Below are positions 1 to 8,658 of a stretch of 47,356 nucleotides of DNA, in pieces. Made by a program: the position numbers and the translations under genes. The notes below the pieces were generated by a model. It saw only the letters and a list, made by a program, of their open reading frames with translations, did not search any database and was not told the DNA's origin. Each line of letters opens with the position of its first letter. Position 1 is the first letter of the stretch. The stretch is taken from NCBI GenBank assembly GCA_023392075.1, contig JAEVZU010000264.1, forward strand, positions 1 through 47,356, given 5' to 3'. Source of the stretch: Bacillota bacterium (GTDB taxonomy: Bacteria; Bacillota; Clostridia; Acetivibrionales; DSM-1351).

Positions 1-884
1 CTTATAACCGCAGTAAATAAACTTACTGCCGTTGCGTAGCCGATGTTTCCGTTCAGCAATCCCTCGGTAAAAGAGTATGTGGTCAAAACTTCACTGACAC
101 TGTAAACCGGCGGAACATACATAACCAAAACCTGTTCAAATATCAGAAGTATGCGGGCTACCGTCAGCAGAAGAACTGTGGCTATGGTACTTTTCAAGGA
201 GGGAAGAGTGACGTACAGCAACTTTCCCCAATAGCCCGAGCCATCCACAGTAGCCGCATCATACAGCTGCTCGTCAATAGAGGATATGGTAGCAATATAT
301 ATAATTGTTCCGTAACCTACATCTCTCCATATATAGGAGCTTACCAAAACAGATCTGAACCATTTGGGATCTACCATAAAGTACTGCGGCTCCAGGCCAA
401 AAGCCGAAATGATTTGATTTACAAAGCCATTACTTGGCGATAATACCATGGAAAAAATAGCTCCGATTACAACCCAGGAGAAAAAGTGGGGTATGTAAAC
501 TACAAACTGAACTACCCGTTTTATCCTTGTTATAAGTATTTCATTCATTAAAAGAGCAAGTATTATTGGCAGCGGAAAATAGAACAGCAAATTGTACAGG
601 CTTATCAGAAGAGTATTTCTGAAGGCTCCCCAGAAACCGGGTGAACCGAATAACTGCTTAAAATTCTCCAGACCTATAAAGGATATGTCCGCCCTTGTCC
701 CATAGTCGGTAAAAGCTGCAATTGCTCCTACCATGGGGGCATATTTGAATATCAGATACCAGACTACTCCCGGAATCAGCAGCAAAAGTACTGCTCTTTG
801 CCGTTTAAGCTTACTTTTTAATTCGCTTTTCCGGTTGTATTGAATTGAATTTTGTGGGGATAGTTGTACCGGGTTTGTCTTCAT
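1..884 (-). CDS. LplB-type sugar ABC transporter permease, C-terminus cut by window edge
   Basis: This is an inner-membrane permease of a binding-protein-dependent sugar importer, LplB/UgpA type. The frame is open from an ATG at 884 to the window edge, giving about 294 residues, so probably only the last 20 or so are missing. An AAGGAG ribosome site precedes the start. The permease EAA loop is visible in the second half (YDAATVDGSGYWGKLLYVTL), followed by further hydrophobic segments. The N-terminus is short, hydrophilic and Lys/Arg-rich, then a membrane helix begins (LLLIPGVVWYLIF). LplB-type permeases usually pair with a second permease and a large lipoprotein and serve oligosaccharide uptake; those partners would lie outside the window. 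The substrate cannot be told from sequence. Confidence 0.9.
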   Translation of the reverse strand, partial: MKTNPVQLSPQNSIQYNRKSELKSKLKRQRAVLLLLIPGVVWYLIFKYAPMVGAIAAFTDYGTRADISFIGLENFKQLFGSPGFWGAFRNTLLISLYNLLFYFPLPIILALLMNEILITRIKRVVQFVVYIPHFFSWVVIGAIFSMVLSPSNGFVNQIISAFGLEPQYFMVDPKWFRSVLVSSYIWRDVGYGTIIYIATISSIDEQLYDAATVDGSGYWGKLLYVTLPSLKSTIATVLLLTVARILLIFEQVLVMYVPPVYSVSEVLTTYSFTEGLLNGNIGYATAVSLFTAVI

Positions 885-1306
885 ACCGAAAGCTCCTTAT
901 CATTTCTTTGAATATGTCGTGTCCAGTGATTTAATGTTATATAATTTGGAAGACAATTACTACATGACAGTTTTTAGGTTTATTACGCATTTTTTACATA
1001 CCTGCAGGGCGGCAGAAAACATCACTTCGCAAAAGAAAGCATGTAATCCTTAAGAGTTATTAAAAAAATTTAACAGCAACAATCCTTTTATATCCGGCAT
1101 TTTTATAAAATCTTTACTTTCCTAATGTTTTTTTTACACAATGCAGCGGACTTTTTCATCCCTCTAATCCTATTATGAGCTCTTAAAGTTTACTTGAAAT
1201 CTAAAAATATGTAAGAGATAAAATGTTGAATCGGAAATATGCATGGAAAATCCCTCCAAACCCGTGAGCCTGGAGGGATACTTTGTTTATTCAGGTGAAT
1301 CGATTT
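885..1306. other. Intergenic region, 422 bp, AT-rich
   Basis: No gene with a credible ribosome site was seen. The left side must hold the promoter of the permease at 1-884, but no clear -35/-10 pair stands out. The right side holds the terminator of the DUF4179 gene (separate entry). Confidence 0.5.
1247..1278 (-). terminator. Rho-independent terminator of the sigma/anti-sigma pair
   Basis: An 8-bp perfect stem (1251-1258 with 1271-1278, TCCCTCCA/TGGAGGGA) and a 12-nt loop are followed on the minus strand by TTTTCC. It starts about 28 nt after the stop codon of the DUF4179 gene. Confidence 0.8.
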
Positions 1307-2347
1307 TTACGGCAGTGCAATGGTCAATGTATTGTTTGCTTTCTCCCAGCAGAAGGTCAGCTTGAGGCCGGTGATCTGCTCCACGTCCTGAACCTGGTAA
1401 AAGCGGTCCATGCGCTTATAGGAAGAACCCGAGAAACCTTCTTTCATAGAATATGAATCAAACGTGGTTCCATCTTTTTTTATCAGCGAAAGAGTACACA
1501 GGCTGCCGGCCTGCTTCAGATCCGAATTATCAACAAGTTGAGCCAGCCCGCTTCCGTCGAGCTCGAGCGTCATCGTCAGTGTAGAGAGGCTGACAGCTTT
1601 TACAACGACTTCATGTCCGTTGACCTCATAGGTTTTATTAATATCAAATGTCTGCATCTTCTCAGAATATGAAAGAGTCCAGGACAGCTTCCAATTTCCT
1701 TCCACGACAACACGCTCATTCCCCGTAGGACTATCGTTTGGTTCGGCATCAGTAAGATTTGCAAAATTAACCGTAATGGTTTTACCGTTCCAATCTTCCT
1801 TTTCCCTATTGTCCAGATATACTTCGTAATAGCGCTCGTTGGCTGCCCCGGAGGGCGATGCGGTGAGATCGCTGTTATTCATGAATCCGCAAGTAAGGCC
1901 AAAATTACGGCCGGCTCCTTCAATGTCAACGTCTATATCCAACCCGTTTGCATCCGACAATGTGATTCCTTCCGGTGCTTTGACACTAAATAGCAGATAG
2001 ACACCGTTTTTATCGCCAAGCGTCTGAAGCGCCGTAATTGTTAAGCCGTTATCCGCCACAGTCCGGTCAACGGAAGCCACGGCTGCGTCCGAGGCCAGCT
2101 GGGTTTGCTGCTGCTCATTTGCTCCAAACCGCTGGGCGAGTTTACTATTCCATTGTATAACCTGCGCGGCCGCAGCCGTCACGCCAAGTGCCGCGATAAC
2201 TGCTGCAAGTACAATGGGAAATCTTTTTTTCATGCCTTTTTTCTTCCCGGTTTTATTTAATATCTGAGTTTCCAATGTGCGCTGTACTGTTTCATGAAAG
2301 CTCTGCGGAACCTCAGGAAAAACATTTTTCCAATCGTTATTGTTCAT
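1307..2347 (-). CDS. DUF4179-domain membrane protein, probable anti-sigma factor
   Basis: The product has 346 residues: a short cytosolic N-terminus (about 1-40, with the basic stretch KKKGMKKRF), one membrane helix (about 43-64) and a large extracytoplasmic domain of beta-rich type. This layout and the N-terminal half match DUF4179 proteins, which in Firmicutes are usually encoded directly after an ECF sigma factor and are thought to hold it at the membrane. The start codon lies inside the end of the sigma gene (11-bp overlap), which supports translational coupling. The sensed signal is unknown. The anti-sigma role is inferred from gene order and topology; no zinc-finger anti-sigma motif is visible. 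Confidence 0.8.
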   Translation of the reverse strand: MNNNDWKNVFPEVPQSFHETVQRTLETQILNKTGKKKGMKKRFPIVLAAVIAALGVTAAAAQVIQWNSKLAQRFGANEQQQTQLASDAAVASVDRTVADNGLTITALQTLGDKNGVYLLFSVKAPEGITLSDANGLDIDVDIEGAGRNFGLTCGFMNNSDLTASPSGAANERYYEVYLDNREKEDWNGKTITVNFANLTDAEPNDSPTGNERVVVEGNWKLSWTLSYSEKMQTFDINKTYEVNGHEVVVKAVSLSTLTMTLELDGSGLAQLVDNSDLKQAGSLCTLSLIKKDGTTFDSYSMKEGFSGSSYKRMDRFYQVQDVEQITGLKLTFCWEKANNTLTIALP

Positions 2348-2825
2348 GGGTCAGAACCTCCCGTTCTCCAAAAACTGACTTTAATTGTGTTCGTGCACGC
2401 GACAACCGACTTTTTACCGTACCCTCCGGTATTTTTAAAATCTCAGCCATTTCCATAGTCTTGAATCCTTCGATATAATGCAGGACAATAACCAGTCGAA
2501 GTTCTGTTTTTAGTTCCATGATGGCGTCAAACAAGCCCAAATCATTTTGCTGTTCCGAGGAAGCTCGTGCTTCCATATAATCTCCAAGCGGTACCACTCT
2601 TTTGTTGGCTCGGCAAATCCGGTAACATTCGTTAATCAATATCCTGCACAGCCATGTCTTGAAGAATCGCTCATCCCTCAGGCTGTGAAGTTTGCTGTAT
2701 GCCGTAATAATAGTTTCCTGAACGGCATCCGCGCAGTCACTGTCGTTCTTCAGAATGGATTTGGATATGTGATACAGCGTTTTCTCCGCGCCTATCACTT
2801 GTTCGGTAAAATCATTTTTGTTCAC
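2337..2825 (-). CDS. ECF-type RNA polymerase sigma factor
   Basis: The product is a 162-residue sigma-70 family protein with only regions 2 and 4. Region 2 lies at about 12-75 (DCADAVQETIITAYSKL, then RFFKTWLCRILINECYR, typical of ECF factors). Region 4 lies at about 105-155 with the helix-turn-helix EMAEILKIPEGTVKSRLSRA. The start is GTG at 2825, preceded by AAAAGGA at a spacing of about 9. It overlaps the downstream DUF4179 gene by 11 bp, and the pair probably forms a sigma/anti-sigma switch, likely autoregulated. The closest named relatives are SigV/SigW-like factors, but the regulon cannot be told from this window. Confidence 0.92.
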   Translation of the reverse strand: MNKNDFTEQVIGAEKTLYHISKSILKNDSDCADAVQETIITAYSKLHSLRDERFFKTWLCRILINECYRICRANKRVVPLGDYMEARASSEQQNDLGLFDAIMELKTELRLVIVLHYIEGFKTMEMAEILKIPEGTVKSRLSRARTQLKSVFGEREVLTHEQ

Positions 2826-3036
2826 TGCGGCTATTCCTTTTCATGTGCATTATGAAGTTCCTTTCCTTATCGACCGATAACTTTTTGAGCTCTGACAATT
2901 AGATTATTCAGGACGTTGTTTGGTTCACTCCTTAAGAAAAATATTTATTGTTTTAGCATACAAAAATTTGATACCCCTCCGGTATCAAAGCTTTGATAAC
3001 TTTAGACGTAGAATCCTGCATACTTTAGAAATGAAC

Positions 3037-3070
3037 AAAGGCCGATCACCTTTTAAAATGATTGGCCTTT
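3037..3070 (-). terminator. Hairpin after LacI-family gene, terminator-like
   Basis: A 12-bp stem with one non-Watson-Crick position (3037-3048 with 3059-3070) and a 10-nt loop lies about 38 nt after the stop of the LacI-type gene. No strong T-run follows on the minus strand. An alternative pairing (ACCTTTT at 3048-3054 with AAAAGGT at 3074-3080) would exclude the main stem, so it may be a weak terminator. Confidence 0.5.
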
Positions 3071-3107
3071 GATAAAAGGTGCTTTTTCAATTTTTAATCT
3101 TGTTCGA

Positions 3108-4025
3108 TTATGCTTTGATTTCAATCAACTTATACTTGTTTTTATCCTCTGAATAGTGCTTGCCTATATATGACAGCATCACGTCAACAGCTATTTCAGG
3201 TTTATTTTCGTTAAAATTCACCTTCTTAACCCCTTCCGGCAGCAGAGAAGAACTTCCGCAGGTACAAACAACGGCTATAGCCTGATGATCTGTATGCCTG
3301 GCTGCAAGCATTGCCAGATATTCATTGATGACAATACCTTTTTGCTTTTTGCGTTCTTTTAAAAATTCTATTATATTTTCCTCTTTATCAGCAAATAAAA
3401 TGTCTTTCTCTGAAAGTCCCGAAAGCTCCTTTATTTTTTCAGCGTAGCCCATATTGTTCACCTTATCTGCTATAAGAAAACCATATTGATTACTTAGCAA
3501 CTCCTTTGCTTTAGCAATTGCAGCTTCAAAATCAGGCACTATTTTGGTGAAATAATCATCTTCCAAATAGCTGTCAATGAGAATAATGGGTACATTAAAC
3601 CTGTTTGATATTTTATAGAAAGCATCTTCACAAACATCCACCAGAAATACTCCGTCCAATTCCCTTTGCAGTATGATATCGAATTCAGGCCTTGCTGCAT
3701 CTACACTGGCTATTAGAACATGATAACCGTTTTTTTTCAGCAAAACCTCAATCTCATTAATAAATTTGAAATAAAGAAAATCCTTCCAAGGTTTGAAATG
3801 AGTACTGCTTTTGACTACCATTACACCTATCAGGCCGGATTTTTTACTGGCAAGAGCCCTTGCAGTCAAATTGGGTACATACCCCAGCTCCCTGGCAATC
3901 CTGGATATCCTTTCCCTGGTTTCACCGCTTATGGTCTGTCCCTCAACATTATTCAAAACATAGGATACTGTAGCAAGAGTAACATTTGCTTTTTGGGCTA
4001 TATCTTTCATTAATACTTTTTTCAT
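3108..4025 (-). CDS. LacI-family transcriptional regulator
   Basis: The product has 305 residues. The N-terminal LacI-type helix-turn-helix (about 5-52: DIAQKANVTLATVSYVLNN, then YVPNLTARALAS with the hinge helix) is intact. The periplasmic-binding-protein-like effector domain (about 60-300) is recognisable at its start (GLIGVMVVKSS) but short and divergent. The usual stretch near residue 265 with a VIGFDD-like motif is replaced by sequence around ICTCGSSSLLPEGVKKVNF, so the ligand may be unusual. The gene lies downstream of the GH31 gene on the same strand with a strong terminator between them, so it has its own promoter. The GH31 enzyme is the nearest plausible target. The function beyond DNA binding is inference. 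Confidence 0.88.
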   Translation of the reverse strand: MKKVLMKDIAQKANVTLATVSYVLNNVEGQTISGETRERISRIARELGYVPNLTARALASKKSGLIGVMVVKSSTHFKPWKDFLYFKFINEIEVLLKKNGYHVLIASVDAARPEFDIILQRELDGVFLVDVCEDAFYKISNRFNVPIILIDSYLEDDYFTKIVPDFEAAIAKAKELLSNQYGFLIADKVNNMGYAEKIKELSGLSEKDILFADKEENIIEFLKERKKQKGIVINEYLAMLAARHTDHQAIAVVCTCGSSSLLPEGVKKVNFNENKPEIAVDVMLSYIGKHYSEDKNKYKLIEIKA

Positions 4026-4170
4026 ACTCTAATCCTATCCTCTTTTAAGCATTTATCCGGAAAAATATTTCAAAATTTAATTGAATTCTTTACTTATTAT
4101 CCTATCATACTTGTATTTTGTTTTCCATGCAGTTCACCAAATAATAAAATCTAATGCAAATACTCCGTTA

Positions 4171-4220
4171 TTAATCAAAATGGGCATGATAGTTTGCAAT
4201 ATCATGCCCATTTTGATTAA
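4171..4220 (-). terminator. Strong terminator of the GH31 gene
   Basis: A perfect 21-bp inverted repeat (4171-4191 with 4200-4220) has an 8-nt loop and lies 15 nt after the GH31 stop codon. The GC core GGGCATGA is flanked by AAAA/TTTT, so either strand gives a T-rich descending arm. Confidence 0.88.
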
Positions 4221-4235
4221 TAAACGTGCAATAAA

Positions 4236-7200
4236 TTAATTCTGCCAGTCAATGGATACACTTCCTGTATCCGAAGCAGGTACGGTATACCTGTGATTGC
4301 CTCCACTTTCCCATATAACCTTCCCTGCTCCATCCTTTTTTATTGCTTTAAATTCAATAGCCTGTCCCGCCGGTAAAGCCGCAGTTAATGTCCATGTGGG
4401 ATAATTCGGACACAGAGCCGGTCCTGCCGCGCTTGCCGGTGCCCAGTTTCCCAGCTCGGCTATATTGCCTGTTATATATACATTTTGTCCGTCCATCGTA
4501 TATGCATTATTAACAGTGAATGTCACCTGGACAGATTTCGGAGTGCCTTCATAAATTATGCCGTTGGCTATGGTATACGTCCCGGGAGAAAAAATGTAGT
4601 TTTTACCCCCATTGTTGTCCCAGGCACCACTACCATTATTGAAGCAAGCTTGTAATGTAGTATTTGTTCCCATGCCAATATCATTTATTACGCTATAACC
4701 AGAATAAGTGTCGCCACAATCTTTCATAGGTACTCCGGGGGGAGTAGTCCAGTTGCCATCCGCCTGGGTATAATGGATATATGGAGTAGAATACCCCCGC
4801 TTGTAGTATATAGTTGTCTTACTTCCAAGTGAATCGGTAGCAGCAGTTATCGTATTACTTGCTTGTGATTGATTTCCTGCCGCATCTGTCGCTTTCACGT
4901 AATAGCTATAGGTTTTCCCGGGCGACAGGCCGTTATCAGTGTAAATGGTTTCCGTAATGAGGGTTGAGTTTACAGCGGTACCATCACGGTAAATAGTGTA
5001 TCCGGCCATACTCACATTATCGGTAGAAGCTATCCAGGAGAGACTTATACTGTTTGCTGTCTTTCCTGTGCTGGTTAGTGCACCCGGAGCTGTCGGTCCC
5101 TGACTATCAGGATTTGTGGTAACACTTATCATGCTGCTGGTTGCAGATTCATTTGCAGCACCATCTTTTGCCGTTACATAATACGTATAGGTTGTATTGG
5201 GAATTAAGCCGGTATCCGTGTAAGAGGTATCGGTAATAAGTTTGGAATTGACAGCGGTACCGTTCCGGTAAACAGTATATCCCGATACTCCCACATTATC
5301 ATTTGAAGCCGTCCATGAGAGGCTTACTGTGCTGCCCGTTTTCCCGGTATTCCTCAAGTCACCCGGTGCAGTCGGCGGTAGCGTATCCGGAGGATCTGTA
5401 GTTACACTGATGGTCTCGCTGGCCACTGATTCGTTTCCTGAAGCGTCAACAGCTTTTACATAATACGTATAGCTTGTGTCGGGAATCAGTCCGGTATCGG
5501 TGTAGGCAGTATCGGTAACAAGTCTGGAATTGACAGCTTTACCGTCGCGATATATCTTATATCCGCCAATCCCCATATTGTCGGTAGAAGCCATCCATGA
5601 GAGATTTACAGTAGTGCCCGACTTACCTGTGCTTTTCAGTCCTTCTGGAGCTGTTGGCGGCTCAGCATCAAGTGATGTTAAGATAATGTAGTCCAGATTG
5701 ATATTTCCTGTATCGCCGGAATCATATTTATACGTAATGGCATTGCTCCCGCTGTTTAGCGTAACCTGCTCCACCGCATTGCTCCAAGTGTCCCAATTGG
5801 ACAGATTCGGGAACGCGGCTGACTTTAATTTGACTCCATTGATATAAATGCTTACTGTTTTAACGGCCCCCGTGGCATTTGCATATCTCAGGTCTAACAA
5901 ATAGCTGCCGGCAGTACTGACATTCACATTAAAAGTAGTAGTGGCACCGCTGTTTTGATATCCGTCCACAAAACCCTCGCCGGAATACCCCGAATGATTG
6001 CTGTTTATCCCTGCTCCGCCTGAAATGACAGCATTCTCGGCTTCATATATGAATACCGGCTTGGGAGGAGAAGGAGGATCAGGAATTGTACCAGGGATTA
6101 CAATATTTTTTTCATTCCCTGCTGCTACCTTGATATAGACTACATTCCCATATGTATCAGCACCCGCAGTCCAGCCTTCACCATTTGCATTAAGCAGCTC
6201 TGTATAACTGCCGTATTTTGTTACCGGCTGTCCGTCAACTGTTACAGGTGCATTTGAAGTCATGTGGACTTTAGTAATATAATACTGTAGTTCCGGAGTA
6301 TATGCTCCACTTTTGGCACCAATGTTCAAGGTCTCCGAATCTGCAGCATACAGCGATGTGATGGTTTGTTTAAAGTATGAACCGTTCTCATAGTCATATG
6401 TATTTCCGTCATCATCATAATAATTAAAGCTCGTTTCTTCAGTGTCAGGAAAAACATCAAGGTAAATATTACTTACCGGTTTCTCACCAACATAATTCAT
6501 AAAGTCCTGTGTAGGAATTATTGCACCCTTCTTGATAAATAAAGGGACATCATCCCAATTTGTTGAATCTACGGCAAGTGTAACGTACTGTTCACCTGCA
6601 TAGATTGTTCCATCAGAGTAATCAATCCAGGTACCGGCCGGCAAATAAATGCTCTTTGACGTTTGAGCAGACTTCATTACAGGCGATACCAGGAAATAAT
6701 CTCCGAACATCCATGCATCTTTATAGTTGGCCACATTAATATCGTCCGGATATGCAAATGCTAATGGTTTCACCAGACCTATTCCCGTTTCATATGCCTG
6801 TCTGTCATAGGCATAAACATAAGGTATGAGCGTATATCTAAACTGCATTATTTTTTTAGCTGCCTCTTCGGCTACTGAACCGTATTCCCATGGCTGCCGC
6901 TGCTGGTTATTTTGACCATGAACTCTGAACATTGGCGTAAACGCACTAAACTCAATCCACCTTGCATAAAGCTCGCTGGAGGGTGTACCGTTAAATCCTC
7001 CGGAATCCATTCCCCACTTTGCTTCTCCAAGATTAACGGCAGAAAGCATTCTCTCTCTTTGAGCCGCCATAATATCAAAGCTGCTGCCTATATCTCCCGA
7101 CCATAGACCATATGCATAACGTTGAGCCCCAAGGTAAAAATTCCTGTTTATGGACCATACCCTCTTGTTAGCATAGCTTCTTTGTCCGTCGAACATGGCT

Positions 7201-8456
7201 TTTTGCATATATAGCCCATGAAGGTTTGGAAAATTCACATCGACTTCGTCATTCCAATAGCCTTGAAGACCTTTGTCATAAGCCGACTTCATGTGAGACC
7301 ACCACCAGGCTCTCAAACCGGCTTTCGAAAAGTCTACATTTTTTACTTCCAACTGGGAGGAATAATCAGTATAAGCTGATGATCCGGGCAGCCACCAGCC
7401 ACCATTTGTAACATCGTTTGCCTGTACTGTGCCGGTATGTATCCTCGGCTTTTGTATCCCCGAAAGCTTTATCCCTTTAGCATCCATTACAGTTTTTAAT
7501 GTCATGGATGCTGCACCGGGAAATTTTGTGGTATTCCAGGTAAACTCCCCGTAATTGTTTTGCCCCCATGCTTTCCAGTCAAAATCCAGACAGTAATTGT
7601 CAATAGGAATCCGTTTGGACCTGTAGGTATCTACAATTGTATTCAATTCACTTTCACTGATACCCCATTCCGTATTAGTAAATCCGGTAGCCCATTTTGG
7701 AAACATTGGTGCTTTGCCTGTAATATCTGTTGCCGATATCATAATATCTTCAGGGTTGCCTACCATAATGAAGTATTCGGTATTTTTCTTTGAAACACCG
7801 CTATAGTTAAGTTTTGTACTATCAATGCTAAAAGCGCCGCCATCGGAATCTACAAGTACTCCATACCCATTTGTGCTCCATACGAACGGGGCACCGCATC
7901 CCCCCTGATTGCCTGCGGCAACAGATCCGCCGTTGTTTCTCAGCAGTCCTGCACTTGAGTTGGCGCCGCAGCTGTAGCCGTATATGCCGTAAAAATTATC
8001 TCCCGGTTTATGGGTAAAGTTGACTCCTCCGATGTATACACCCCCCTCATCGGCTTCTTTAATAAGCAAATTCCCTGAGATATCAGATACCGATATTCTG
8101 AATGGGATTTTAGTAATTTTTACAACCATTTTGCTTGTAGTGATTACCATTGGATCTGAAACAATATCTATCGATGTTATATTTCCTTTGGTCCAGACCT
8201 TATCAGGATCAATCATCGGAGTTTCTTCACTGAAACTGCCTCCGGGCCTATAGTCAACCTTCAGTAGATCCGGCTTACAAACCTGTACTATAAGCTGGTC
8301 GGTACCAGAAAAAATATTGAGTGCATCCCCGTCCACCGTTACATTTGAAACATCACCAAATACAGCAAATACAGGATTGATAATGCTGAGAATAAATAAT
8401 ACAATTATAGTCAAAGAAACTGTTCTCACGCTTGATTTTATATTTTGCCTCCTCAT
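4236..8456 (-). CDS. Secreted multidomain GH31 alpha-glucan enzyme (6-alpha-glucosyltransferase-like) with CBM35, FN3 x3, CBM25, CBM20
   Basis: The product has 1406 residues and is predicted to act outside the cell on starch or alpha-glucans. Order: signal peptide (1-31), GH31 N-terminal beta domain (about 35-250), TIM barrel (about 255-600), C-terminal beta domains (to about 795), a PPSPP linker, CBM35 (about 803-928), three fibronectin III repeats (about 932-1020, 1027-1114, 1119-1207), CBM25 (about 1213-1302) and CBM20 (about 1307-1406). The likely nucleophile is Asp403 in GYWNDE and the acid/base Asp455 in WSGDIGSSFD. CBM25 and CBM20 bind starch. GH31 proteins carrying CBM35 include 6-alpha-glucosyltransferases and 3-alpha-isomaltosyltransferases that turn starch into cyclic or branched glucans; the WNDE rather than WNDMNEP nucleophile region fits that side of the family better than plain alpha-glucosidases. 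The exact reaction is inference. The CBM20 resembles that of the CGTase in this window. Confidence 0.85.
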   Translation of the reverse strand: MRRQNIKSSVRTVSLTIIVLFILSIINPVFAVFGDVSNVTVDGDALNIFSGTDQLIVQVCKPDLLKVDYRPGGSFSEETPMIDPDKVWTKGNITSIDIVSDPMVITTSKMVVKITKIPFRISVSDISGNLLIKEADEGGVYIGGVNFTHKPGDNFYGIYGYSCGANSSAGLLRNNGGSVAAGNQGGCGAPFVWSTNGYGVLVDSDGGAFSIDSTKLNYSGVSKKNTEYFIMVGNPEDIMISATDITGKAPMFPKWATGFTNTEWGISESELNTIVDTYRSKRIPIDNYCLDFDWKAWGQNNYGEFTWNTTKFPGAASMTLKTVMDAKGIKLSGIQKPRIHTGTVQANDVTNGGWWLPGSSAYTDYSSQLEVKNVDFSKAGLRAWWWSHMKSAYDKGLQGYWNDEVDVNFPNLHGLYMQKAMFDGQRSYANKRVWSINRNFYLGAQRYAYGLWSGDIGSSFDIMAAQRERMLSAVNLGEAKWGMDSGGFNGTPSSELYARWIEFSAFTPMFRVHGQNNQQRQPWEYGSVAEEAAKKIMQFRYTLIPYVYAYDRQAYETGIGLVKPLAFAYPDDINVANYKDAWMFGDYFLVSPVMKSAQTSKSIYLPAGTWIDYSDGTIYAGEQYVTLAVDSTNWDDVPLFIKKGAIIPTQDFMNYVGEKPVSNIYLDVFPDTEETSFNYYDDDGNTYDYENGSYFKQTITSLYAADSETLNIGAKSGAYTPELQYYITKVHMTSNAPVTVDGQPVTKYGSYTELLNANGEGWTAGADTYGNVVYIKVAAGNEKNIVIPGTIPDPPSPPKPVFIYEAENAVISGGAGINSNHSGYSGEGFVDGYQNSGATTTFNVNVSTAGSYLLDLRYANATGAVKTVSIYINGVKLKSAAFPNLSNWDTWSNAVEQVTLNSGSNAITYKYDSGDTGNINLDYIILTSLDAEPPTAPEGLKSTGKSGTTVNLSWMASTDNMGIGGYKIYRDGKAVNSRLVTDTAYTDTGLIPDTSYTYYVKAVDASGNESVASETISVTTDPPDTLPPTAPGDLRNTGKTGSTVSLSWTASNDNVGVSGYTVYRNGTAVNSKLITDTSYTDTGLIPNTTYTYYVTAKDGAANESATSSMISVTTNPDSQGPTAPGALTSTGKTANSISLSWIASTDNVSMAGYTIYRDGTAVNSTLITETIYTDNGLSPGKTYSYYVKATDAAGNQSQASNTITAATDSLGSKTTIYYKRGYSTPYIHYTQADGNWTTPPGVPMKDCGDTYSGYSVINDIGMGTNTTLQACFNNGSGAWDNNGGKNYIFSPGTYTIANGIIYEGTPKSVQVTFTVNNAYTMDGQNVYITGNIAELGNWAPASAAGPALCPNYPTWTLTAALPAGQAIEFKAIKKDGAGKVIWESGGNHRYTVPASDTGSVSIDWQN

Positions 8457-8583
8457 AATCTAACTAATCCATCCTTTCTGCTTATAATTATCAAATGTTT
8501 AACTGTCTATTTTTATAGTCCAGTTTTATCTTTTGATATTAATTTGATAAAGAAAATCCTAAGCATCAAGCCACTAAAAAAAA

Positions 8584-8610
8584 CTAAGTAAACCCTGATT
8601 GATATTTCAT
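8584..8610 (-). other. Possible 8-residue upstream ORF before the GH31 gene
   Basis: After AAAGGAG a reading frame of eight codons (MKYQSGFT) starts at ATG 8610 and ends at TAG, followed by a run of T on the minus strand. It lies between the MATE stop (8659) and the GH31 start (8456). It could be a leader peptide or chance. Confidence 0.25.
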
Positions 8611-8658
8611 AACCAAAATTCTCCTTTCACAAGTGTTTTTGTCAATGCCAGCACTTTT

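Noticed and set aside
4860..5660. Tandem DNA repeats of about 280 bp
   Set aside because: They are the coding sequence for three fibronectin III domains, similar in protein but diverged in DNA, so not a mobile or recent repeat.
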